64,000 nucleotides of DNA from Mangrovimonas cancribranchiae. Its GTDB lineage: Bacteria > Bacteroidota > Bacteroidia > Flavobacteriales > Flavobacteriaceae. Shown here piece by piece: positions 1 to 9,618 of the stretch. The stretch spans positions 2,558,001-2,622,000 of the forward strand of contig NZ_CP136925.1 of NCBI RefSeq assembly GCF_037126245.1, read 5' to 3'. The translations under genes were made by a program, and so were the position numbers. How positions within the stretch are numbered: position 1 is the stretch's first letter; each line of letters begins with the position of its first letter. The notes under the pieces were generated by a model that did not search any database, was not told the DNA's origin, and saw only the letters and a program-made list of their open reading frames with translations.

Positions 1-107
1 TCTGTATAGATTTTAAAATACAAAAACGATTCCAAAGTAGAAATTAGTCTAATTTAGATTATTTTTTTACTATAAAACCCTATACCACTTAAAAATAACG
101 CAGAGTA

Positions 108-138
108 TTTGGTAATCAAATAGATTATCGTAAATTTG
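108..138 (+). promoter_or_regulatory. promoter of rplM-rpsI
   Basis: TTTG at 108-111, 19 bases, then TAAATTTG at 131-138. This is a full match to the Bacteroidota primary-sigma promoter (-33 TTTG, -7 TAnnTTTG). It lies about 50 bases before the rplM start. A short hairpin (CTCTT/AAGAG, about 142-155) follows in the leader. Confidence 0.75.
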
Positions 139-186
139 CAAACTCTTTTTTAAGAGAGGAATGTTTAATAATTAAATTTAAAAAGT

Positions 187-642
187 GTGGACACATTAAG
201 CTACAAAACCGTTTCGGCAAACAAAACCACTGTAAATAAAGAGTGGGTTTTAGTTGATGCTGAAGGGCAGACTTTAGGTCGCTTAGCTTCAAAAGTTGCA
301 AAACTTTTAAGAGGTAAGCACAAACCTAACTTTACACCACACGTTGATTGTGGCGATAACGTAATTGTTATCAATGCTGAAAAAATCAACTTAACTGGAA
401 ACAAATGGGACGAGAAAACTTACATCCGTCACACAGGTTATCCAGGTGGGCAAAGAAGTTTAACTGCCAACGAACTATTCTCTAAAGATCCAGCGAGATT
501 AGTCGAAAAATCAGTAAAAGGCATGTTACCTAAAAACAAATTAGGAGCAAACCTTTTTAGAAATTTAAACGTTTATGTAGGTGCTGAGCACGATCACGAC
601 GCTCAAAAGCCTAAAACAATTAACTTAAACGAATTTAACTAA
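187..642 (+). CDS. rplM: 50S ribosomal protein L13
   Basis: Structural protein of the large ribosomal subunit, cytoplasmic, binding 23S rRNA early in assembly. The 151-residue length and the conserved core are typical: the [13 protein letters not shown] segment at about residues 23-35, and the L13 signature [10 protein letters not shown] at 111-120 followed by LNVYVG. The flavobacterial N-terminus ([13 protein letters not shown]) fits a GTG start at 187; no ATG is suitably placed. The stop overlaps the rpsI start by one base, so the two are translationally coupled as in most bacteria. A consensus promoter lies at 108-138. Confidence 0.97.
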   Translation: MDTLSYKTVSANKTTVNKEWVLVDAEGQTLGRLASKVAKLLRGKHKPNFTPHVDCGDNVIVINAEKINLTGNKWDEKTYIRHTGYPGGQRSLTANELFSKDPARLVEKSVKGMLPKNKLGANLFRNLNVYVGAEHDHDAQKPKTINLNEFN

Positions 643-1028
643 TGGAAGTAATTCACAAAATTGGTCGTAGAAAAACGGCTGTTGCTCGTGTATATGTTGC
701 TCCTGGAAAAGGAAACATCACAGTAAACAAAAAAGAATTAAATACTTACTTCCCAACTGCAACATTACAGTACAAAGTAAATCAACCGTTAGCAATGACT
801 GACAACCAAGATAACTTTGACGTATCTGTAAATGTAATTGGTGGTGGTATTACAGGTCAAGCTGAAGCTGTTCGTTTAGCTTTATCTCGCGCAATGTGCG
901 AATTAAACGAAGAAAACAGAAGCATTTTAAAGCCTGAAGGTTTATTAACAAGAGACCCAAGAATGGTAGAGCGTAAGAAATTCGGTCAGAAGAAAGCGCG
1001 TAAGAAATTCCAGTTCTCTAAACGTTAA
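642..1028 (+). CDS. rpsI: 30S ribosomal protein S9
   Basis: Small-subunit ribosomal protein whose basic C-terminal tail reaches the P-site tRNA. The family hallmarks are all present in 128 residues: the N-terminal GRRKTAVARVY, the central GGGITGQAEAVRLALSRA, and the C-terminal RKKFGQKKARKKFQFSKR with its terminal arginine. The ATG shares a base with the rplM stop codon, so it is cotranscribed and probably translationally coupled with L13. Confidence 0.97.
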   Translation: MEVIHKIGRRKTAVARVYVAPGKGNITVNKKELNTYFPTATLQYKVNQPLAMTDNQDNFDVSVNVIGGGITGQAEAVRLALSRAMCELNEENRSILKPEGLLTRDPRMVERKKFGQKKARKKFQFSKR

Positions 1029-1167
1029 TATTTTAAACAAAATTTTAATCCGTTATTGTTGTCCATGGCCTATTAGGCTAGGATTTAGTTTAGCATCTAA
1101 ATGTTTAAGGCCGTTACAAACGCCACTTAAATATTGCTAATTCAACAGAACGTAAACTATTACAAAA
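1029..1167 (+). promoter_or_regulatory. possible rpsB leader RNA region
   Basis: 139 bases between rpsI and rpsB contain no gene. The segment is less AT-rich than most gaps here and has short self-complementary pieces, for example GCCTA/TAGGC near 1070-1080 and repeated GGCC. A structured ribosomal-protein leader is plausible, but I recognise no named motif. Confidence 0.3.
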
Positions 1168-1932
1168 ATGGCAAAAGCAGAAGTAAAAGAGTTATTAGAA
1201 GCTGGTGTACACTTTGGTCACCTAACTCGAAAATGGGATCCAAACATGGCTCCTTATGTATATATGGAGCGTAATGGCATCCATATTATCAACCTCTACA
1301 AAACAGCAGCTAAGATAGAAGAAGCTAGCGCAGCATTAAGCAAAATCGCAGCTTCAGGACGCAAAATCTTATTCGTTGCTACAAAAAAACAAGCAAAAGA
1401 TATTGTTGCCGATAAAGCAGGTAACATTAACATGCCTTACATCACAGAAAGATGGCCAGGTGGTATGTTAACAAACTTTGTAACCATTAGAAAAGCAGTT
1501 AAGAAAATGGCTGCCATCGATAGAATGAAAAAAGATGGCACCTTCAACTCTCTTTCTAAAAAGGAGCGTTTACAAGTAGATCGTCAACGTGCTAAATTAG
1601 AAAAGAACCTTGGTTCTATTAGCGACATGACGCGTTTACCAGGCGCACTGTTTGTAGTGGATATTAAACGTGAACACATTGCAATTAAAGAAGCACAAAA
1701 ATTAAACATTCCAATTTTTGCTATGGTAGATACCAACTCTGACCCACGTCAAGTTGATTATGTTATCCCAGCAAATGACGATGCTTCTAAATCTATTGAG
1801 AAAATATTATCGCATGTAACCGATGCAGTTGCTAACGGTCTTCAAGAGCGTAAAGCTGAAAAAGAAGCCGCTAAAGCTGCTCCTAAAAAAGCCGCACCTA
1901 AGAAAAAAGCTGCTGCTGAAGAGGAAGAATAA
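1168..1932 (+). CDS. rpsB: 30S ribosomal protein S2
   Basis: Small-subunit ribosomal protein, added late, contacting S1. Characteristic segments include GVHFGHLTRKWDPNM near residues 13-27, the FVATKKQAKDIV stretch, RWPGGMLTNF near 90, and the conserved DTNSDP near 190. After about residue 230 there is a low-complexity Lys/Ala/Glu tail common in Bacteroidota S2 proteins. At 254 residues the length is normal. tsf follows, the usual partner, but a strong hairpin lies between the two. Confidence 0.97.
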   Translation: MAKAEVKELLEAGVHFGHLTRKWDPNMAPYVYMERNGIHIINLYKTAAKIEEASAALSKIAASGRKILFVATKKQAKDIVADKAGNINMPYITERWPGGMLTNFVTIRKAVKKMAAIDRMKKDGTFNSLSKKERLQVDRQRAKLEKNLGSISDMTRLPGALFVVDIKREHIAIKEAQKLNIPIFAMVDTNSDPRQVDYVIPANDDASKSIEKILSHVTDAVANGLQERKAEKEAAKAAPKKAAPKKKAAAEEEE

Positions 1933-1960
1933 ACTAAACATAATATTTACTTAACACATT

Positions 1961-2010
1961 AAAAGTCGTTCAGTTTGTTTCTTAACAGAGTAAATTAAAC
2001 GACTTTTTTT
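1961..2010 (+). terminator. terminator or attenuator between rpsB and tsf
   Basis: AAAAGTCGTT at 1961-1970 pairs perfectly with AACGACTTTT at 1998-2007 and runs into eight Ts. The loop is long (27 bases), so it may fold less readily than a compact terminator. Confidence 0.65.
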
Positions 2011-2031
2011 TAATATTTTTAAACACACATT

Positions 2032-2853
2032 ATGACAAAAATAACAGCCGCAGAGGTTAATAAATTAAGAAAAGCTACCGGTGCTGGAATGATGGATTGT
2101 AAAAAAGCATTGGTTGAAGCAGAAGGCGATTTTGATACAGCTATTGAAATTCTACGTAAAAAAGGACAAAAAGTAGCTGCAAAAAGAGCCGATAGAGAAT
2201 CTACAGAAGGAGCCGCAATTGCAAAAGTAAATGCAGACAATAATACTGGTGTAGCTATTGTTTTAGGTTGCGAAACTGACTTCGTTGGTAAAAACGAAAA
2301 CTTTGTAGCATTAGCTAACAAATTAGCCGATTTAGCATTAACAGTATCTTCTAAAGAAGAATTATTAGCAGCCGATTTTGATGGCATGCCTGTTTCTGAA
2401 AAATTAGTTGAACAAACTGGTGTTATTGGAGAAAAGATTGACATTAACGCATTTGAGAAAATCGAAGCGCCATTCGTAGGATCTTACATCCACGCTGGAA
2501 ACAAAATTGCAACTTTAGTTGGTTTATCTGCTAACGTAGAAGGCGCTGATGTTGCTGCTAAAGATGTTGCTATGCAAGCTGCAGCAATGAATCCAATTGC
2601 ACTTAACGAAGAAGGTGTTGACGCTTCAGTTATCGAAAAAGAAATTGAAATTGCTAAAGATCAATTACGTGCTGAAGGTAAACCAGAAGAAATGTTAGAT
2701 AATATTGCTAAAGGTAAAATTAAGCGTTTCTTTAAAGATAATACGTTAGTAAATCAAGCGTTTATTAAAGACAGCAAACAAAGTGTTGCGCAATATGTTA
2801 AAACTTACGGAGATGTTACCGTAACATCTTTTAAAAGAGTAGCTTTAGGATAA
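2032..2853 (+). CDS. tsf: translation elongation factor Ts
   Basis: Guanine-nucleotide exchange factor that regenerates EF-Tu-GTP. The N-terminal UBA-like domain (residues 1-45, with LRKATGAGMMDCKKAL) is followed by the core carrying the TDFVGKNE motif near residues 84-91, the segment that contacts the EF-Tu nucleotide site. The length of 273 residues is usual for Bacteroidota. It sits between rpsB and pyrH in the conserved order rpsB-tsf-pyrH-frr, with terminators on both sides suggesting separable expression. Confidence 0.97.
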   Translation: MTKITAAEVNKLRKATGAGMMDCKKALVEAEGDFDTAIEILRKKGQKVAAKRADRESTEGAAIAKVNADNNTGVAIVLGCETDFVGKNENFVALANKLADLALTVSSKEELLAADFDGMPVSEKLVEQTGVIGEKIDINAFEKIEAPFVGSYIHAGNKIATLVGLSANVEGADVAAKDVAMQAAAMNPIALNEEGVDASVIEKEIEIAKDQLRAEGKPEEMLDNIAKGKIKRFFKDNTLVNQAFIKDSKQSVAQYVKTYGDVTVTSFKRVALG

Positions 2854-2876
2854 ACTAAAGTTTAAACAATATATTT

Positions 2877-2911
2877 AAAAAAGCCTTGGTATGATACCAA
2901 GGCTTTTTTTA
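2877..2911 (+). terminator. intrinsic terminator after tsf
   Basis: AAGCCTTGGTAT (2881-2892) and ATACCAAGGCTT (2894-2905) form a perfect 12-bp stem. Flanking A and T runs extend it, and it ends in seven Ts. Confidence 0.9.
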
Positions 2912-2957
2912 TGACTTAAAAGCATGAAACACCATAAGGAAAACACAAAATTTTATG

Positions 2958-2965
2958 TAGTTTTG
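2958..2965 (+). promoter_or_regulatory. pyrH -7 promoter box
   Basis: TAGTTTTG matches TAnnTTTG, 20 bases before the pyrH ATG and just beyond the tsf terminator. No good -33 TTTG is seen. Confidence 0.45.
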
Positions 2966-2985
2966 CTAAACTTTCTATCAGAGTC

Positions 2986-3693
2986 ATGAAATATAACAGA
3001 ATTTTATTAAAACTATCTGGCGAAGCCCTAATGGGAAACCGCCAATATGGTATAGATCCAGAACGCTTAGCCGAATATGCTAAAGACATAAAAACTATTA
3101 CAGATAAAGGCGTAGAAGTTGCCATTGTTATTGGTGGCGGAAATATCTTTAGAGGGGTTGCTGGAGCTAGTAACGGCATGGATCGCGTACAAGGAGACCA
3201 CATGGGCATGCTAGCCACAGTAATAAACGGCTTAGCCTTGCAAAGTGCTTTAGAAGATGCTGGGGTACCTACACGCTTACAATCTGCTGTTAAAATTAAC
3301 GAAGTTGCAGAACCTTTTATTAGAAGAAAAGCTATGCGTCATCTAGAAAAAGGCCGTGTTGTTATTTTTGGTGGCGGCACAGGAAATCCTTATTTTACAA
3401 CAGATTCTGCTGCGGTATTACGTGCCATAGAAATTGAAGCAGATGTAATTTTAAAAGGCACTCGTGTAGATGGTATTTATAATGCCGATCCAGAGAAAGA
3501 CGAAAAAGCTGTAAAGTTTGATCATATCTCTTTTGATGACGTGTTAAGAAAAGGCTTAAAAGTTATGGACACAACTGCTTTTACACTTAGCCAAGAAAAC
3601 CAATTACCTATAATTGTTTTTGATATGAATAAAAAAGGAAACTTACTAAAGGTGGTTTCTGGTGAAAAAATAGGAACAAAAGTTAACTTGTAA
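2986..3693 (+). CDS. pyrH: UMP kinase
   Basis: Phosphorylates UMP to UDP with ATP in pyrimidine nucleotide synthesis; a cytoplasmic hexamer of the amino-acid-kinase fold, normally activated by GTP and inhibited by UTP. Visible motifs are KLSGEAL at residues 9-15, GGGNIFRG at 50-57, GDHMGMLAT at 70-78, and [15 protein letters not shown] near 129-143, which binds ATP and UMP. The 235 residues match the family. A -7 box at 2958-2965 suggests its own promoter, and frr follows downstream. Confidence 0.97.
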   Translation: MKYNRILLKLSGEALMGNRQYGIDPERLAEYAKDIKTITDKGVEVAIVIGGGNIFRGVAGASNGMDRVQGDHMGMLATVINGLALQSALEDAGVPTRLQSAVKINEVAEPFIRRKAMRHLEKGRVVIFGGGTGNPYFTTDSAAVLRAIEIEADVILKGTRVDGIYNADPEKDEKAVKFDHISFDDVLRKGLKVMDTTAFTLSQENQLPIIVFDMNKKGNLLKVVSGEKIGTKVNL

Positions 3694-3762
3694 TTAAAAT
3701 TTAAAATATTTTTGGTTTACTTTTTGAGGTAACTTTTTTATTAAACTAAACTTTTTTTGATT

Positions 3763-4317
3763 ATGAACGAAGATATTGATTTTATATTAAGCTCCACTAA
3801 GGACTCCATGGCTCACGCGCTACAACACCTTGAAAAGCAATTATTAAACATTCGTGCTGGAAAAGCTAGTCCTAGCATGTTAGGAAGTGTTATGGTAGAT
3901 TATTATGGTTCTCAAACACCGCTAAACCAAGTAGCCAATGTTAACACGCCAGATGGTAGAACTATTTCGGTGCAACCATGGGAAAAGAACATGCTACAAG
4001 AAATAGAAAGAGGTATTATGCTTGCCAACTTAGGATTTAACCCTATGAATAATGGCGACATGATTATTATAAACGTTCCGCCACTTACCGAAGAACGTAG
4101 AAAAGATTTAGCTAAACAGGCAAAATCTGAAGCTGAAGATGCTAAAGTAAGTATACGAAATGCCCGAAAAGATGCTAATAACGAATTAAAAAAGTTAGAC
4201 ATCTCTGAAGATCTTCTTAAAAATGCTGAAATTGATGTTCAAGGAATGACAGATGATTATGTTAAAAAAACCGACGAGATTTTAAGCGTTAAAGAAAAAG
4301 AAATTATGACTGTATAA
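3763..4317 (+). CDS. frr: ribosome recycling factor
   Basis: Splits post-termination ribosomes together with EF-G. The ATG at 3763 gives 184 residues, the family's usual length; an in-frame TTG two codons earlier is less likely. The helical tail contains the conserved LTEERRKDLAKQAK segment, and the central IRAGKASP motif near residues 31-38 is present. It is closed by an intrinsic terminator directly after the stop. Confidence 0.96.
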   Translation: MNEDIDFILSSTKDSMAHALQHLEKQLLNIRAGKASPSMLGSVMVDYYGSQTPLNQVANVNTPDGRTISVQPWEKNMLQEIERGIMLANLGFNPMNNGDMIIINVPPLTEERRKDLAKQAKSEAEDAKVSIRNARKDANNELKKLDISEDLLKNAEIDVQGMTDDYVKKTDEILSVKEKEIMTV

Positions 4318-4321
4318 AATG

Positions 4322-4347
4322 AAGGCAACGAATTATCGTTGCCTTTA
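4322..4347 (+). terminator. intrinsic terminator after frr
   Basis: AAGGCAACGA (4322-4331), loop ATTA, then TCGTTGCCTT (4336-4345). This is a 10-bp perfect stem only a few bases after the frr stop. Confidence 0.8.
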
Positions 4348-4364
4348 TTCATATTAAAAACTTC

Positions 4365-5642
4365 ATGCCAAAACACTGTGCCATTAGCTTATTTTTTGTG
4401 CTATGTTCCTTTTATGCACAGTCTCAAAACCCTAAAAACGACTCTGTAACCGTTGCTAACGACTCTATTAAAAAAGCTGCTTTTATAAAAAGTCTTACTA
4501 ATGGATATTTCCCTACAAAATATTTCAATTTCGATTTAAAATATTTAATAAAATACAATCAGTATGAAAGCTTTAGACCTGGTTTAGGAGGCGAAACTAA
4601 CAAAGCGTTTTCTAAAAAATATAAAATTGCAGCTTACGGTGCTTACGGTTTTAAGGACAAAGAATTTAAATATGGGATAAGTGGTGGTGTTAGAATTATT
4701 CCAAATACAAATACCTGGATAAATGTTTCTTACACCGATGATCTTTTAGAAACAGGGAGTTCTAACTTTTTAACCGATAAAAGGTTTTTTCAAATATTTC
4801 AACCTAGACTGCTTAATATTGATTTGTTTCATAGACATGTAACAAGAGCGCTATCTTTTAGTCATCAAATATCTCCTAAGTTTTTATCAGAAATACAATT
4901 TGCTTTAAGCGACATAGACCCAACTTATAATTACCAATATTTTTATAACAATAAGCTATACAGCAATTTTAATTTATCTACTACAACATTATCGTTTCAA
5001 TGGAGTCCTTTTAGTGTTTACGAGTCTATTAATGATGTTATAAGAGAAACAAAAAATGGGTTTCCTAAATTCACCTTACAGTTTACACAAAGTTATCGTA
5101 ATCTTTTTGATAGTGATTTTAGTTTTTCTAAGGTCGATTTTAGAACTATTCACCAAATAAATTATAACGATAAAGCATCTAAATCTGAAATTGTTTTAAG
5201 ATCAGGTTTAGCATTAGGCAATACGCCCTTAACACATTTATACCACGCCTACCCTAATAACATTAACAAAGAAACTATTCTGCAACGGTTTTCAGTTGCA
5301 GGTTTATACAGTTTTGAAACCATGTACTTTAATGAGTTTTTCTCAGACAGGTATGCTACTTTACAAGTAAAACATTTTTTTAAACCCTTTAATATCTCAC
5401 AACGCTATAAACCACAACTAGTGTTAATTACAAGATTTGCACTTGGGAGTATGAACCACATATCTAGACACCAAAATGTTAGCTTTAACACTTTAGACAA
5501 AGGCTATACCGAATCGAGTATTGAAATTAATAAATTGTTATTTGGTTTTGGGTTAAGTGGCTCTTACCGTTATGGTGCTTATCATCTTCCTAAGCTAGAA
5601 GATAACATAGCTGTTAAGTTTACATTTAACATTACTTTATAG
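4365..5642 (+). CDS. outer-membrane beta-barrel protein, DUF5686-like, barrel only
   Basis: The protein starts with a signal peptide (hydrophobic residues 7-19, cleavage near AQSQ). The rest is rich in alternating aromatic and polar strands ending in an N-terminal-to-C-terminal barrel finish (VKFTFNITL). The barrel resembles the C-terminal part of the DUF5686 family of Bacteroidota, whose members are usually near 800 residues with an N-terminal carboxypeptidase-like domain. This copy has 425 residues and only the barrel. The assignment is from memory of the family's strand pattern. Function is unknown; surface location is inferred. It is separated from frr by a terminator, and the RND gene downstream has its own promoter. 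Confidence 0.6.
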   Translation: MPKHCAISLFFVLCSFYAQSQNPKNDSVTVANDSIKKAAFIKSLTNGYFPTKYFNFDLKYLIKYNQYESFRPGLGGETNKAFSKKYKIAAYGAYGFKDKEFKYGISGGVRIIPNTNTWINVSYTDDLLETGSSNFLTDKRFFQIFQPRLLNIDLFHRHVTRALSFSHQISPKFLSEIQFALSDIDPTYNYQYFYNNKLYSNFNLSTTTLSFQWSPFSVYESINDVIRETKNGFPKFTLQFTQSYRNLFDSDFSFSKVDFRTIHQINYNDKASKSEIVLRSGLALGNTPLTHLYHAYPNNINKETILQRFSVAGLYSFETMYFNEFFSDRYATLQVKHFFKPFNISQRYKPQLVLITRFALGSMNHISRHQNVSFNTLDKGYTESSIEINKLLFGFGLSGSYRYGAYHLPKLEDNIAVKFTFNITL

Positions 5643-5653
5643 TTAAATTAATC

Positions 5654-5683
5654 TTTGTAATCACTAGGTTTTTCCTAACTTTG
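5654..5683 (+). promoter_or_regulatory. promoter of RND/MMPL gene
   Basis: TTTG at 5654-5657, 18 bases, then TAACTTTG at 5676-5683. It lies 18 bases before the ATG and is a close match to the Bacteroidota consensus. Confidence 0.7.
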
Positions 5684-5701
5684 CGGCTCTTTTATTAGAA
5701 T

Positions 5702-8116
5702 ATGTTTAAACTACTTACTAGAGGGTTTTGGGATGGTATAGCTAGAGTTATTTTACGAAATAAAATAGTTATACTAACACTGGTTTTATTGGCAACTATT
5801 TTCTTTAGTTACCAATGGAAGAATATGCGTTTTACCTACACCGAGGCTAATTTGCTTCCAGACGATCATCCTATAAATTTAGTTTACAACGATTTTCTTG
5901 ATAAATTTGGTGAAGAAGGAAACCTTATAGTTCTTGGTGTAAAAGATTCAGCCTTATTTACTATTGACAACTTAAATACCTGGAATAAGTTATCAGATAA
6001 ATTAAAGAACTTTAACGAAGTTACTTCTGTTATATCTATAAAAGATTTACAAAAGCTTACCAAAAATAACCAAGAACAAAAATTTGGTCTTGAGCCTTTT
6101 ATAAAAGGCGACATACAGTCGTTAAGTGAAATAGACACCTTAAAACAGGAACTTTTTTCACAATACCCTTTTTACGACAACTTTCTATTTAACAGCGAAA
6201 CGCAAACTGTAAGGACGGCTATTTACATTAAAAAAGATATTGTAAATACCCCAGCTAGAAAAGCCTTTGTATTCGATCATCTGCAACCAGAAATTGACGC
6301 CTTTGAAGTGAAGACTGGTTTAGATGTTAGAGTCTCTGGAATGCCTTACATAAGAACGCTAAATGCCCAAAACATTATAGATGAAATAGGAAAATTTATT
6401 GGTCTTGCTCTAGCAGTAACATCGTTAATATTCTTTTTCTTTTTTAGGTCTTTTAGAGCCACATTTATTTCCATGTTAGTGGTTTGTATTGGGGTTATGT
6501 GGACCTTTGGTATAATTGGATTATTAAATTATGAAATAACTGTACTTACAGCTTTAATACCGCCATTAATTATTGTTATAGGTATTCCTAACTGTATTTT
6601 CTTAATTAATAAATATCAACACGAAGTAAAATTACACGGAAATAAGGTAAAATCGTTACAACGCGTTATTACCAAAATAGGTAATGCCACATTAATGACC
6701 AATGTAACTACGGCTTCAGGTTTTGCAACCTTTATTTTAACCGAAAGTCAGTTATTAAAAGAGTTTGGTATTGTAGCTTCTCTAAGCATTATAGCTATTT
6801 TCATACTTTGCTTACTCATTATTCCTATAATCTATACCTTTTTACCACATCCTAAAGACAGACATTTAGAACATTTAAACAAGCGTTGGATTGGTGGTTT
6901 TGTTGATTGGATGGAACGCATGGTAAAACACAAGCGTATTACCATTTACATTACATCTTTAATTTTACTTGTAGGAAGTATTATTGGTATTTATCAAATA
7001 CGTATTTCTGGGAGTTTAATCGAAGATATGTCTAAAGAAGCGCAATTCTTTAAAGACATACGCTTTTTCGAGAAAGAGTTTAATGGCATTATGCCTGTAG
7101 AGATTTTAGTCGATACAAAACGTAAAAAAGGGGTTATGAAATTAAGCACCTTAAAACGTATGAATGAGCTAGAAGACGTTATAAACGAAATTCCAGAGCT
7201 TTCAAGACCTGTGTCGGTAGTAAGTTTAGTAAAATACTCCAAGCAAGCCTATTACAACGACAACCCTAAATACTATCAATTACCAACATCTCAAGAACGT
7301 AGTTTTATTTTAAGCTATGTTAAAAACTCCTCTTCCAATGTAGAGTTATTACAAAATTTTGTAGATAGCACTGGACAATATGCACGTATTACAACCTTTA
7401 TGAAGGATATTGGAACCGATAGAATGGAACGTATTGAAGAAACCCTTCAAGAAAAAATAAATAAAGTATTTCCTAAAGAACGTTACTACGTTACTATTAC
7501 CGGAAAAGCATTAGTGTTTCAAAAAGGGACAAAATATTTAGTTAAAAACTTAGCTATTTCACTATCCTTAGCCATTTTACTCATTTCATTGTTTATGGCG
7601 TATATGTTCCGTTCCTTTAGAATGATTATCATTTCGCTTGTCCCAAACATTTTACCATTAGTTATTACCGCTGGATTAATGGGCTTTGTTGGTGTGCCAA
7701 TAAAACCCTCAACCATTTTGGTATTTAGTATTGCTTTTGGTATTTCGGTAGACGACACCATCCACTTTTTGGCCAAGTATAGACAAGAATTACAATCCAA
7801 TCATTGGAAAATACGCAAATCGGTTTATGCAGCCTTAAAAGAAACTGGTGTAAGCATGTTTTATACCTCTATTGTGTTGTTTTTTGGGTTTTCAGTATTT
7901 ACCGTTTCCGATTTTGGCGGAACAGTTGCTTTAGGCGCTTTAGTATCTGCCACGCTGTTATTTGCTATGTTATCTAACTTACTTCTATTACCATCTTTAT
8001 TATTGTCGTTAGAACGTAATATTGCCAATAAAGAAGTCCTTAGAAAGCCAGCGATTAACATAATTCCTGATGATCAGGATGACGATGAAGACATACAAAA
8101 TAAAGATACTTTATAA
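5702..8116 (+). CDS. RND family exporter of the MMPL/HAE3 type
   Basis: Inner-membrane permease of 804 residues with two repeated halves. Each half has one membrane span, a periplasmic domain, and a bundle of five spans (residues about 25-45 and 230-380 in the first half, 415-435 and 620-775 in the second). The second bundle holds the conserved acidic motif GISVDDTIHF, where aspartates take part in proton coupling in this superfamily. Relatives move lipids, hopanoids or hydrophobic compounds, often without a TolC partner. None is encoded next to it, so the substrate is unknown. The short acidic C-terminal tail is probably cytoplasmic. Confidence 0.85.
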   Translation: MFKLLTRGFWDGIARVILRNKIVILTLVLLATIFFSYQWKNMRFTYTEANLLPDDHPINLVYNDFLDKFGEEGNLIVLGVKDSALFTIDNLNTWNKLSDKLKNFNEVTSVISIKDLQKLTKNNQEQKFGLEPFIKGDIQSLSEIDTLKQELFSQYPFYDNFLFNSETQTVRTAIYIKKDIVNTPARKAFVFDHLQPEIDAFEVKTGLDVRVSGMPYIRTLNAQNIIDEIGKFIGLALAVTSLIFFFFFRSFRATFISMLVVCIGVMWTFGIIGLLNYEITVLTALIPPLIIVIGIPNCIFLINKYQHEVKLHGNKVKSLQRVITKIGNATLMTNVTTASGFATFILTESQLLKEFGIVASLSIIAIFILCLLIIPIIYTFLPHPKDRHLEHLNKRWIGGFVDWMERMVKHKRITIYITSLILLVGSIIGIYQIRISGSLIEDMSKEAQFFKDIRFFEKEFNGIMPVEILVDTKRKKGVMKLSTLKRMNELEDVINEIPELSRPVSVVSLVKYSKQAYYNDNPKYYQLPTSQERSFILSYVKNSSSNVELLQNFVDSTGQYARITTFMKDIGTDRMERIEETLQEKINKVFPKERYYVTITGKALVFQKGTKYLVKNLAISLSLAILLISLFMAYMFRSFRMIIISLVPNILPLVITAGLMGFVGVPIKPSTILVFSIAFGISVDDTIHFLAKYRQELQSNHWKIRKSVYAALKETGVSMFYTSIVLFFGFSVFTVSDFGGTVALGALVSATLLFAMLSNLLLLPSLLLSLERNIANKEVLRKPAINIIPDDQDDDEDIQNKDTL

Positions 8117-8132
8117 AACGTATTGAAAGACT

Positions 8133-8140
8133 TATCTTTG
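8133..8140 (+). promoter_or_regulatory. asnS -7 promoter box
   Basis: TATCTTTG matches TAnnTTTG, 18 bases before the asnS ATG. No clear -33 element was found. Confidence 0.45.
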
Positions 8141-8158
8141 AACTTATAAAATTTAACT

Positions 8159-9592
8159 ATGACATCTTATACAGTTGCAGAATTATTAACACAAGAACCT
8201 ACACTTCAACCCATAGAAATTAAAGGTTGGGTTAGAACGTTTAGAGCAAATCGTTTTGTTGCTTTAAACGACGGATCTACTTTAAAAAACATACAGTGTG
8301 TAGTTGATTTTGAAAATACCGATGAAGCTTTATTAAAACGCATTACAACAGGTGCGGCGGCTCATATAAAAGGAGAATTAGTAGAAAGTCAAGGAAAAGG
8401 ACAAAAGGTAGAAATTACCGTTACTGAAATTGAGATTTTAGGCGATTCAGATTCTGAAACCTACCCTATTCAACCAAAAAAACACTCTTTCGAATTCTTA
8501 AGAGATAACGCCCATTTACGCACAAGAACCAACACGTTTAGTGCTATTATGCGTTTACGCTCGTCGTTATCGTTTGCTATTCATAAATATTTCAACGAAA
8601 ATGGCTTTTATTATATGCATACGCCAATTATTACAGGAAGCGATGCCGAAGGTGCCGGAGAAATGTTTAGAGTCACTAATTTAGATGATAAAAACCCACC
8701 GTTAAACGACCAAGGCGATGTAGATTACAAAGAAGATTTCTTTGGCAGAGAAACAAACCTCACTGTTTCAGGACAATTAGAAGCCGAAACGTATGCCATG
8801 TCTTTAGGAAAAGTATATACGTTTGGCCCAACATTTAGAGCAGAAAACTCCAATACATCACGCCATTTAGCAGAATTTTGGATGATTGAACCAGAAGTTG
8901 CCTTTATGGATTTAGATGGAAACATGGACCTAGCAGAAGACTTTATGAAATCGGTTTTAGGACATGTTTTAAAAAACAATATGGAAGACCTTGAGTTTTT
9001 AGAAAAACGTTTACTAGACGAGGAAAAAACAAAACCTCAAGCCCAACGTAGTTCCATGTCTTTAATTGAAAAACTAAGGTTTGTTGTAGATAACAATTTT
9101 AAACGCGTAAGTTACACCGAAGCTATCGATATTCTACGCAACTCTAAACCCAACAAAAAGAAAAAGTTTAACTATGTAATAGAAGAATGGGGTGCCGACT
9201 TACAAAGTGAGCACGAACGCTATTTAGTAGAAAAACACTTTAAGTGTCCCGTAATTTTATTTGATTACCCAGCCAATATTAAAGCCTTTTACATGCGCTT
9301 AAACGACGATGGTAAAACCGTTCGCGCAATGGATATTTTATTTCCTGGTATTGGCGAGATTGTTGGTGGTGCCCAACGTGAAGAACGTTTAGAGGTTTTA
9401 AAAGAAAAAATGAACGCCTTAGATATTGACGAAAAAGAACTTTGGTGGTATCTCGATTTACGTAAATACGGTACCGCTGTTCACTCTGGATTTGGGCTTG
9501 GTTTCGAGCGTTTAGTTATGTTTGCTACGGGTATGACCAATATTAGAGATGTTATACCATTTCCAAGAACACCTCAAAATGCCGAATTCTAA
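8159..9592 (+). CDS. asnS: asparaginyl-tRNA synthetase
   Basis: Charges tRNA-Asn with asparagine; class II synthetase, cytoplasmic. The N-terminal OB-fold (residues about 15-110, beginning IKGWVRTFRANRF) binds the anticodon. The catalytic domain follows with motif 2 (TFRAENSNTSRHLAEF near 227-242) and motif 3 (GFGLGFERLVMF near 445). The 477 residues are typical. A hairpin terminator lies just after the stop. Confidence 0.96.
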   Translation: MTSYTVAELLTQEPTLQPIEIKGWVRTFRANRFVALNDGSTLKNIQCVVDFENTDEALLKRITTGAAAHIKGELVESQGKGQKVEITVTEIEILGDSDSETYPIQPKKHSFEFLRDNAHLRTRTNTFSAIMRLRSSLSFAIHKYFNENGFYYMHTPIITGSDAEGAGEMFRVTNLDDKNPPLNDQGDVDYKEDFFGRETNLTVSGQLEAETYAMSLGKVYTFGPTFRAENSNTSRHLAEFWMIEPEVAFMDLDGNMDLAEDFMKSVLGHVLKNNMEDLEFLEKRLLDEEKTKPQAQRSSMSLIEKLRFVVDNNFKRVSYTEAIDILRNSKPNKKKKFNYVIEEWGADLQSEHERYLVEKHFKCPVILFDYPANIKAFYMRLNDDGKTVRAMDILFPGIGEIVGGAQREERLEVLKEKMNALDIDEKELWWYLDLRKYGTAVHSGFGLGFERLVMFATGMTNIRDVIPFPRTPQNAEF

Positions 9593-9618
9593 TAAAAAAC
9601 ACACATAAAAAATTCAAT

